Source of the DNA: Synergistaceae bacterium
GTDB lineage: Bacteria > Synergistota > Synergistia > Synergistales > Synergistaceae
Direction: 5' to 3'
NCBI GenBank assembly: GCA_031288335.1
Contig: JAITRO010000003.1
Span: 1 to 50,068 of the forward strand
Length of the DNA: 50,068 bases
A model generated the notes under the pieces. The model worked only from the letters and a program-made list of their open reading frames with translations. It was not told where the DNA came from and searched no databases. A program made the position numbers and the translations under genes. Shown one piece after another: positions 18,801 through 26,834 of the stretch. Within the stretch, counting starts at the first letter, position 1. Every line of letters begins with the position of its first letter.

Positions 18801-20791
18801 GAGGTTATGATGTCATAACCCGCCTCCACCTCCGGCGACGTGTAGGTCGCGAATTCGAATGAATAGCTGTACCCTCCCCAAATGGTATTATTAATAACAT
18901 TAGTACGAACTGGTGGATTACCTGTTGGATTAGCCGGGGGCGACATGGTGCCTTTTGCCAAAAGATTTACGAAGTTGATGTTTGTATACGCCATATTAGT
19001 GTCATCGAAGGTTATCGCGGTTCCGAAACCGATCCATTGATCGTCGGAGTCCGAACTTCTGACATGATATCCATTAATATCGACCCCTTCATAAGACGCG
19101 CTGACGTAAATCCTATCCCTTGCGGTCACATTGGCAGTTTTCAGCGCTTGGGCGGTACCATAAGATATATTCAGTGATTTTGTTGTATTATCATCTACGT
19201 TCAAAGAGGCTGCGTTCAAATTGGTTCCGAAATTACTGTTGATTGAATTTATCAACCTATTCCAGGCGTCGTTCCTTACTATGGCGTCACCGCTTCCATT
19301 CATGCTTATTTCAATACTGCTAAGCGTGTAATTCAATTGCCCATCCTTGTTAGACGTATAATCCGGCGCGAAATCCGCCCAGGACGTATTGCTGCCTCCG
19401 GATGCGCTGTCAAGCAATACTTTAACCCGTTCGATATCACTTCCCGCGTCTATATCAACCCCGTTAATTTTTATAGTGAAATCAAAATAGGCCCCAGACT
19501 GATACCTACTATCACCATTACTGTCCGTGTACCAGTAACCACTGCCATAAACTCTATCCGCCACTCGCCACCGGTCTTGGACGCTGACATCGAACACCGT
19601 GAACATGTTATATTTATAATCTGATCCATCCGAAGGCACTCGTTCTGTTAGCAGACTTCCCGTGTCCAGCAAATTCATGTTTATATAGTTATCGTCCGTG
19701 ATGTCTCCGCCGGTGTTCCATAAGAGTGTGTCTTTTCGCTCCACAACAGCTTGAGCATCCGCTGTGAAGCTCATGCTGGTATTGACAGCGCGGTCTATAG
19801 CTAATCCATCGTACGTTCCATTACTGGGAGCATTAGCATCGTTTTTCGATTGGAAACTGCCCCCAGTCGGCGGCTCCACCGAAGCGACAGCCCCTGTGCC
19901 GTCCGCATTGAGGTCATAGGTCGCCATAAATGGAACGGTGTCCGTGGCCCGGAAGTCGTACTCGCCATAGGGGACCTTCTCGCCGTCACTATTGATCCCC
20001 GGTGCGACCAGCGAGATTACGCCGTGCGTGTTGTCGTAATCATCCACGTTCAGGACAACAGTGCCATTTTCATAAAAGATAGTGCCGCCGAAGGGAACTT
20101 CTCGTGTTTCCAAGCTGTAGGTTCCGGCCGCCATATTGACGGCTCCGACCTCTTGCAGATTCGTCTTGTCTCGATCATTGTAGATGACGTTGTTTTGAGT
20201 GGTTCTTGTTCCGTTGGACGCGTAGAGGATGGCGGATTTCAGGATCTCCGCCTTTCCGGCCTTAGAGTTGACCGTTATTTTATAGTTACCGGAAATATCC
20301 CCTTCTTTCTCGATCATGGAATTAGATTGGACAAGCGCCGCATAGGAATCGGAGCTGGTCCCCAAAAAATTGAAGGTACCATCGAACAGTTTTCGGTTAT
20401 TGAAGGAAGTTGTCTTCGCTATTGCGTCGATCGCTTCCTTCAGGGCGTCGACTTCCTGCTGGATATAGTCTCTGTCCTCGTTTGTCAGACTGTCGTTCGC
20501 GGCTTGAACGGAGAGTTCGCGCATTCTCTGGAGCATCGACTGCACCTCTCCGAGAGCGCCATCCGCCGTCTGGATCAGGGAAATTCCATCCTGAGTATTT
20601 TGCATGGCTCTGTCCAGGCCGCCGCATTGAGCGCGCATTTTTTCGGAAATAGCGAGCCCCGCCGCATCGTCCGCCGCCGAGTTAATCCGCAGACCCGTAG
20701 AAAGACGCTTCATGCATTTGCTCAACAGCGTCTGTGTCATAGAGTGAGCGTTGTACGTGGTAAGTGCCGATATGTTATGACTGATTCGCAT
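15857..20791 (-). CDS. giant flagellin, 1644 aa
   Basis: Canonical D0/D1 N-terminus ([55 protein letters not shown]) and C-terminus ([69 protein letters not shown]) flanking a very large insert; RBS gtgaggtga. Confidence 0.95.
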   Translation of the reverse strand: [1644 protein letters not shown]

Positions 20792-21138
20792 CCCTGCGTC
20801 ACCTCACTATGAAAAGATAAAAAAACAATGTAATTGCTCACTTCTGGAAACAATGTCCGGAATTTCACCTGCAAAAAAGAAGGCTTCATTCGCACCCGCC
20901 TGAATTATTTTGGATACACCGCAAAATACACCAACATCACTTATGAGGCTTCACCTCTCAATCCATGGTTCAATCGCACTCAATGGTGCTTTGATTGTTG
21001 CTTTAGATTGTTGATGCATTAAAAAACATTACAACAAAGAGATACATCCTTATTATCGTCAGTATCGATTGAAGTCTTGATGGTGATATATGCCAAATTG
21101 AACAAAAAAATAGAATGGTTATAAAAGGGGTCAAGAGG

Positions 21139-21372
21139 CAGGGCAAACGCATCGGAAAATAGCACTAACAGTGAATTAGGCGCGAGCGAGTAAGTCAAGC
21201 ATAAATTGGTTATCCCACCCTGCCAGCAAACGTTCGGCTCTTATGCTAATCTTCTTTTTATTAACTATTTGGTTCTTTTTTAATAAATTCAGTGCCATAT
21301 GTCGGATAATAGCCATGTTTTCTGCGCTATTATCCTTGAGCGCCGCCTTGTCATCCGGCAGCGCGCGAATCC
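21139..21372 (-). pseudogene. ISAs1-like transposase C-terminal remnant plus IS end
   Basis: Hand translation of minus strand: RALPDDKAALKDNSAENMAIIRHMALNLLKKNQIVNKKKISIRAERLLAGWDNQFMLDLLARA* (stop at 21176-21178); CAGGGCAAACGCATC end at 21139. Confidence 0.75.
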
Positions 21373-21393
21373 TTATTAATTATTGCCGCGGAA

Positions 21394-21402
21394 TGCTATA
21401 AT
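21394..21402 (+). promoter_or_regulatory. extended -10 promoter element (TGCTATAAT) for PBP1A gene
   Basis: gaaTGCTATAATacc about 40 nt upstream of the start codon; the same gaatgctataatac string also precedes the 15126 gene. Confidence 0.5.
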
Positions 21403-21442
21403 ACCCTTCGGTAAAGCTAAACGCACCGGAGGAACATGAAAA

Positions 21443-23689
21443 ATGCGCAAAAATATTCGCGATCACACGCCCGGAGATAACCGGCCAATCAGGATATTCT
21501 CGCTGGTAAGAGGGCTCATCCTGTTCGTTATGTTCATCGTGGCAGGCATGACGGCCGTCGCCTCGGTGATCTGCGTCATTTTCATACAGGATATAATGAA
21601 AGACCTGCCGGCTGTCGAGGATATGCGCACGCCCAACCTCACATCAGTGGTTTACGACCGTCACGAAAACGTCATTGCCCGCCTTTTCGAGGAAAACAGG
21701 ACGTGGTCGGAGATAGGCACGATGTCGCCGTGGGCCGTGCGGGCCATACTCGCCGCGGAGGACAGCGAGTTTTACAACCATCATGGAATAAGGGTCAGAG
21801 CCATAGTCAGGGCCGCGCTGAACGACCTCAGAAAGGGCGCGCCGATGCAGGGGGGAAGCACTATAACCCAACAGGTGGCCCGTCTCATGTTTCTGAACCG
21901 CGAACGCACGCTGAAACGCAAGGCAAGCGAGGCGATACTCGCCATCAAGATGGAGAAGAAATATACCAAAGACCAGATTCTCGAAATGTACATGAACATG
22001 GCCTACTTCGGCCAGAGGGCTTATGGGATCACCGCGGCGGCACAGAATTATTTCGCCAAGGACGCCACGAAACTCTCCCTCGCCGAAGCGTCCATGCTTG
22101 CCGGCCTGCTGCCGGCCCCAAACGAATACAACCCAATACGCCACATCGAAAAAGCCAAGGCGCGGCAGCGCTATGTCCTGAGTCGGATGGTCGAAACCGG
22201 AATGATCACCGAACAGGAACGCTCTCAGGCGCTTGCAGCGAAACTCGCTTACGCCGTCGCGAGCGCGGACTCGCGTGTGAGATTTGTCATGGAGGACGCG
22301 CCTTATTTCGTGTCGCACATTCTTTTCAAGGAACTTCTGCCCAAATACGGGCGCGACAAGATTTACAAGGGCGGATTGACTATACGGACGACGATAGACC
22401 TGGAACTTCAGAAACACGCTGAATCCGTGATCTCCAAGATGAAAGTCGAGGGCGCGCTCGTATGCCTCGATCCGAACACCGGCGAGATCCTGGCTCTCGT
22501 CGGCGGCAGGAATTTCGACGAGAGCAAATTCAACCGCGCCACGCAGGCTTACAGACAGCCGGGATCCTCATTCAAGCCGATAGTCTACGCGACCGCGTTC
22601 GAAAACGGCTTCAGGCCGATCGACACCATACTGGACGCTCCGCTGAACTTTCCCAACGGATGGTCGCCCAAAAACAGCGACGCCAAATTCAGCGGGGAGG
22701 TCACGCTCGTCGACGCCCTCTCCCGCTCCATAAACACCGTAGCGGTGAGGCTCGCGCAAGTGACCGGAGTGCCGACGATAATGGAACAGGCACGGCGCAT
22801 GGGCATCACGACACCTTACCTGGCGGAAAACCTGTCTCTGGCCCTCGGTTCGAGCAGCTTGACCCCCATCGAGATGGCAGCGGCATTTTCCGTATTCGCG
22901 AATAACGGACACCGTATCGAACCTTACGGCGTCAAGGAGATAATCGACAGCAACGGAAACGCCATAGAGCAGAACGGCCCGGTGATCAACGACGCGATGT
23001 CTCCCGAAACCGCCGTGATCATACGGTCGATGCTCATGCAGGCTGTGAGCTGGGGAACCGGCACAAGGGCAAGCCTACTCAAAGAGGGGTATCAGACGTT
23101 CGGCAAGACCGGCACCACAAACGATTGGACCGACGTCTGGTTCGTGGGAGGCACACCCGATCTGGTTGCGGTGGTCTATGTCGGCAACGACAACCACAAA
23201 ACCCTGGGACGGGCCTTCGGCGGCACGGTGGCTGCTCCCGTGTGGAAGGAATTCATGGGAAAAGCGGTCAAGATAATGGGAACCCCGGAAAAGTTCCAGA
23301 TACCTTCGGGCGTTGGCGTGGAAACCGTCACTGTTTGCAGGACTACGGGTTTTCGCGCCACAAAATCCTGCCCCAATAAGGCTAACATCCTGATGACGAC
23401 GGGCCAGGTTCCGGAGGCGTACTGTCCGTGGCACGGAGGAGACGCCATGCTCGCCGATAACGACATCAACGCCCCGCAGCTTTTGCTGATCCCAGAGGAC
23501 GAGACGTTGGTTGGACGATATCAGCTCGCCAAAGTGTGGGAAGAAAAAGAACCGGAAGTATTCGAGCCGATAGATATTCCAGTAGCCCTGCCGGAGGTGC
23601 AATTTGAACCATACAAAAATGATCCGGCCCCCGCCGACGAATTCGAGCGGCGCTACCAGGAACTGTTGAGACAATACAATATCATGTAA
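21443..23689 (+). CDS. penicillin-binding protein 1A (transglycosylase/transpeptidase)
   Basis: EDSEFYNHHGIRVRAIVRAAL, QGGSTITQQVARLMFLNRERTLKRKASEAILAIKMEKKYTKDQILEMYMN, RQPGSSFKPIVYATA, KTGTTNDWTDVWFVG. Confidence 0.95.
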   Translation: MRKNIRDHTPGDNRPIRIFSLVRGLILFVMFIVAGMTAVASVICVIFIQDIMKDLPAVEDMRTPNLTSVVYDRHENVIARLFEENRTWSEIGTMSPWAVRAILAAEDSEFYNHHGIRVRAIVRAALNDLRKGAPMQGGSTITQQVARLMFLNRERTLKRKASEAILAIKMEKKYTKDQILEMYMNMAYFGQRAYGITAAAQNYFAKDATKLSLAEASMLAGLLPAPNEYNPIRHIEKAKARQRYVLSRMVETGMITEQERSQALAAKLAYAVASADSRVRFVMEDAPYFVSHILFKELLPKYGRDKIYKGGLTIRTTIDLELQKHAESVISKMKVEGALVCLDPNTGEILALVGGRNFDESKFNRATQAYRQPGSSFKPIVYATAFENGFRPIDTILDAPLNFPNGWSPKNSDAKFSGEVTLVDALSRSINTVAVRLAQVTGVPTIMEQARRMGITTPYLAENLSLALGSSSLTPIEMAAAFSVFANNGHRIEPYGVKEIIDSNGNAIEQNGPVINDAMSPETAVIIRSMLMQAVSWGTGTRASLLKEGYQTFGKTGTTNDWTDVWFVGGTPDLVAVVYVGNDNHKTLGRAFGGTVAAPVWKEFMGKAVKIMGTPEKFQIPSGVGVETVTVCRTTGFRATKSCPNKANILMTTGQVPEAYCPWHGGDAMLADNDINAPQLLLIPEDETLVGRYQLAKVWEEKEPEVFEPIDIPVALPEVQFEPYKNDPAPADEFERRYQELLRQYNIM

Positions 23690-23796
23690 AGACCTTGGGG
23701 CTCTGCCCCAAACCCCGCAAGGGGCTTGCCCCTTGACCCTCTTTAATTTATAAAAACCCCTCCGGGGAACTGGTTCCCCGGAGGGGTTTGATCTTT
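23689..23796. repeat. modular palindromic intergenic repeat, copy R3
   Basis: aagaccttggggctctgccccaaaccccgcaaggggcttgccccttgaccc ... ccccggaggggtttgatctt between convergent genes. Confidence 0.85.
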
Positions 23797-24818
23797 CAAG
23801 CCCTCGGTTCGGCGATGTCTCGGAACAGGTGAAGGGCGTAACGGTCGGTCATGCCGGAAATTACGTCCAGAGCCTCGCGGGCGCCCAAATTCATGTCGTC
23901 TCTCGCGTATTTGTACAGGAAGCGAAGGATATTTTCCACCTTAGGTTCCTCGCGTCTTATCGTCTCGTGCCTGTAAACCGAATTGAAAAGAAACTTTCTC
24001 AAACTCTCGACATGCGACAGAATTTCATTGCTGAACCGGATTTGCCCGTCCGCGCTGTTCGCAGTCACGTCGCGGACCAACGTGCCTATCCTCTTTCCGT
24101 GCGAAGGGCCCAGGTTTTCCAATATGCCTTCCGGCACGTCGCCTATCTTTATGAATCCCGCCCCGAGCGCGTCGTCGAGGTCGTGGTTGAGATACGCGAT
24201 CGAATCGGAGACGCGCACCACCCAGGCTTCGACCGTCGACGGATCGGCCAGCCCGAAGCCTTTTCTGACGTCGACCTGCCCCTTGGAGTGCTGAATTATC
24301 CCCATTCGCACCTCCCAGGTCAGGTTGAGCCCTTTGCCGCCGCGTTCCAACAGGTCCACTACGCGGAGACTCTGCTCCGCGTGACGAAAGGCCGGCAATC
24401 CCTCGGAGCGCGCGATGCCGCTCAAAACGTGTTCGCCCATGTGCCCGAAGGGCGTATGTCCCAGATCGTGCGCCAAGGCTATGGCCTCGGTCAGGTCCTC
24501 GTTGAGGCGAAGCGTCCGCGATATGGTGCGCGCTATCTGCGCGACTTCCAGAGTGTGAGTGAGGCGCGTCCTCGGATGGTCACTCTCCGGCAAAAGAAGA
24601 ACCTGAGTCTTGTGCTTGAGCCGCCGGAAGGATTTGCTGTGTATAACTCTGTCCCTGTCGCGCTGGAAAACCGTCCTCATGGGACACGGCTCCTCCTCGC
24701 GCTCGCGCCCCTTGCTCATTGACGCAAGACACGCGTAACGGGACAGCCATTCCGCTTCGTGACGTTCCCAATCCTCCCTTATGTTTCCGAACTCTTTTCC
24801 GTCCATATTTATTGTCAA
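23796..24818 (-). CDS. dgt: dGTP triphosphohydrolase-like HD protein
   Basis: FQRDRDRVIHSKSFRRLKHKTQVLLLPESDHPRTRLTHTLEVAQIARTISRTLRLNEDLTEAIALAHDLGHTPFGHMGE. Confidence 0.93.
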   Translation of the reverse strand: MTINMDGKEFGNIREDWERHEAEWLSRYACLASMSKGREREEEPCPMRTVFQRDRDRVIHSKSFRRLKHKTQVLLLPESDHPRTRLTHTLEVAQIARTISRTLRLNEDLTEAIALAHDLGHTPFGHMGEHVLSGIARSEGLPAFRHAEQSLRVVDLLERGGKGLNLTWEVRMGIIQHSKGQVDVRKGFGLADPSTVEAWVVRVSDSIAYLNHDLDDALGAGFIKIGDVPEGILENLGPSHGKRIGTLVRDVTANSADGQIRFSNEILSHVESLRKFLFNSVYRHETIRREEPKVENILRFLYKYARDDMNLGAREALDVISGMTDRYALHLFRDIAEPRA

Positions 24819-25369
24819 TTAACCCCCTGTCCCTTTCCGCCGTTTTCTTTGAAAACCAACCCATATATCACGGGATGTCCCCGCCAAATCCGCACCTCCG
24901 CCAATACCGCGTGATCCCTCACTTTTTCCTCTATATCGCGCCCCGTTCCCTCGGGGACGTAATATCTCGACAATCCGTAATCTATACCCCAACGCATCCT
25001 CTTGTATATGCCTTTTATGTATAATCCGCCGTTAGGGCGTTTTAAGGACACGCTCCTTACACGGCCAACGCCGTCCGTATCGCGTTCCAACCCGACAAAA
25101 ACCGCGGAGGGGCTTTTGTTCGAATAAGGACCGCCGCCCATTTCCTCCGGATGCATATAATCTGGGATATCCTGTATCTCGTAGTCGAGCGTCACGTAAT
25201 CCCCGCGCAAAATGTCGGAGGGGTCCACGGGACGCGTCTCCAAGAACACTCGTTCCCCAAATGCCAGCGTCGCGAAATTGAGCGTCTGAGGATAAAAGAG
25301 CGCGCAGAGCGGCATGATCAAAATAACGGCGTATTTCAGCGCCAACGCGCGCGAAGATTTATTCGGCAT
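24815..25369 (-). CDS. GDYXXLXY domain protein
   Basis: ILRGDYVTLDYEI motif; N-terminal TM; overlaps the DUF2157-type gene. Confidence 0.82.
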   Translation of the reverse strand: MPNKSSRALALKYAVILIMPLCALFYPQTLNFATLAFGERVFLETRPVDPSDILRGDYVTLDYEIQDIPDYMHPEEMGGGPYSNKSPSAVFVGLERDTDGVGRVRSVSLKRPNGGLYIKGIYKRMRWGIDYGLSRYYVPEGTGRDIEEKVRDHAVLAEVRIWRGHPVIYGLVFKENGGKGQGVN

Positions 25370-26606
25370 CGTCCGCTCCTCCTTTTGTATCATCGATGAC
25401 ACGGTTCTCGTATTTGCGCCATTTGAAACAGACGAACGCCATCGCCAGAATGATGGCACCGCACGAGAGGAAAAACGCCGATCGCGTCATAAAGGTGTAG
25501 AACGTGTCGAAATACCAACGAGCGGCCAGAGCGCAGAACAAAAATACCGTAAAACCGCTCCACCGCCTGCCGCGGAATATCCTCCACACAAGATAAGCCG
25601 CAAAGGCGAGGCTCGCGGCGACATTCGGCGCAATCACGGAATCGGTAAAATACGGCGAGCCGCTAAATTCCCACACCATGGGGACCGTGAGCGCGAAACC
25701 GGAGACCGCGACGCACAGCAAACCCTGAAGGTCGAGGTCGGAGGCGCCGAGTTTCCATCCCAGCGCCTCGATCCCAAGGCCGACGGTCAATACCAGGAGA
25801 AAAAACGGTAAAAACGAGCCGTGCCTGCTGTTGATCACGCACATCCACGCGATCCAGTTCAGGATAGCGATGTTGCTGAAAAAAATTTTTCTCGTCGAAC
25901 CGCCGACGAGAAAATATTTTAACCTCGATTCGGGTTCTCCCTTTCCCGTCCTGGCGCGGCCGTACCACTCCCACCAAGCGGCAGCCGCGACGGCGAACAC
26001 CAGTACGGCCGGAACCGGAGGCCCCAGCGTCAGACCCCGCATATCTCCGGCATGATAAAAGAAACGCCCATCCCCGTATTCCATGTTAATGTAAATCAAA
26101 ACGACTGCCTCGAACATGACGAATATCGATATATCCCTCGCCAGCAAGCAGGTAGGGACATACACGACGAGCCATGAGAGCAGCAAGGATTCCAGGCTGC
26201 CTCCGGTGTGAAACACCTGGGAGGTCACAGCCATCGCGCCCATCAGCAAAAACCCTGAAAAAAAGAGCAGGGCCGTCGCGGATACGGCGCGTCCGCGCCG
26301 TTCCAAAAAACAGGCGGCCGTCACACTCGCGATATAAGAACCGGTGAGCAGCGCAATTTTGAGCCACCCGCTCATGAATCTCCAGTTGGCCGCTATGAAG
26401 CTCAAAACACCAATGCCTATCAAGAGTATGCCGAGCGCGACTATCACCATCGGGGATCGGCGCACGGCGGCGTAGGAATCGAGAATGACGCCGCGCTGTT
26501 GGTCCGTGATCAGTCCGCGCGCGACCCAATCGTTCGACTCGTTCGCTATAAACCTGCGCTTCGCCTCGGAAATCTTTCGCTCCAAATACATCGCCTCCAC
26601 AGACAT
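25359..26606 (-). CDS. DUF2157 family membrane protein
   Basis: NDWVARGLITDQQRGVILDSY...VIVALGILLIGIGVLSFIAANW; multiple TM; paired with GDYXXLXY protein. Confidence 0.82.
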   Translation of the reverse strand: MSVEAMYLERKISEAKRRFIANESNDWVARGLITDQQRGVILDSYAAVRRSPMVIVALGILLIGIGVLSFIAANWRFMSGWLKIALLTGSYIASVTAACFLERRGRAVSATALLFFSGFLLMGAMAVTSQVFHTGGSLESLLLSWLVVYVPTCLLARDISIFVMFEAVVLIYINMEYGDGRFFYHAGDMRGLTLGPPVPAVLVFAVAAAAWWEWYGRARTGKGEPESRLKYFLVGGSTRKIFFSNIAILNWIAWMCVINSRHGSFLPFFLLVLTVGLGIEALGWKLGASDLDLQGLLCVAVSGFALTVPMVWEFSGSPYFTDSVIAPNVAASLAFAAYLVWRIFRGRRWSGFTVFLFCALAARWYFDTFYTFMTRSAFFLSCGAIILAMAFVCFKWRKYENRVIDDTKGGADDAE

Positions 26607-26618
26607 ATTCTACAATCG

Positions 26619-26654
26619 GAAGAAAGCGCGGTCAAACCAGGCCGCGCTTTCTTC
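26619..26654. promoter_or_regulatory. perfect 13-bp hairpin just upstream of the DUF2157-type start codon
   Basis: gaagaaagcgcgg-N10-ccgcgctttcttc. Confidence 0.5.
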
Positions 26655-26701
26655 ATAAACTTCTTTCGCCGGGGTTTGGATGGAACACAAATTTTCACTT
26701 T

Positions 26702-26725
26702 TTGTAAAGTAGTGGAAAATACTTT
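26702..26725 (+). promoter_or_regulatory. 24-nt palindromic motif, copy 2, upstream of chemoreceptor gene
   Basis: ttgtaaagtagtggaaaatacttt; AAAGTA-N8-TACTTT; identical to reverse complement of 11828-11851; ttgaca overlaps its end. Confidence 0.65.
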
Positions 26726-26834
26726 TGACATTTGAGAAAAGGAATATAACATTGCAACTGTTTTGTTCAAAGGTTGAAAAGCGGCGAATAATCGTCAAGC
26801 TAATACCTAATAATATTGCAGGAGGCATATATTA

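Noticed and set aside
20834-21022. 62-aa ORF upstream of the flagellin gene
   Set aside because: Short, no RBS or family match, AT-rich intergenic region.
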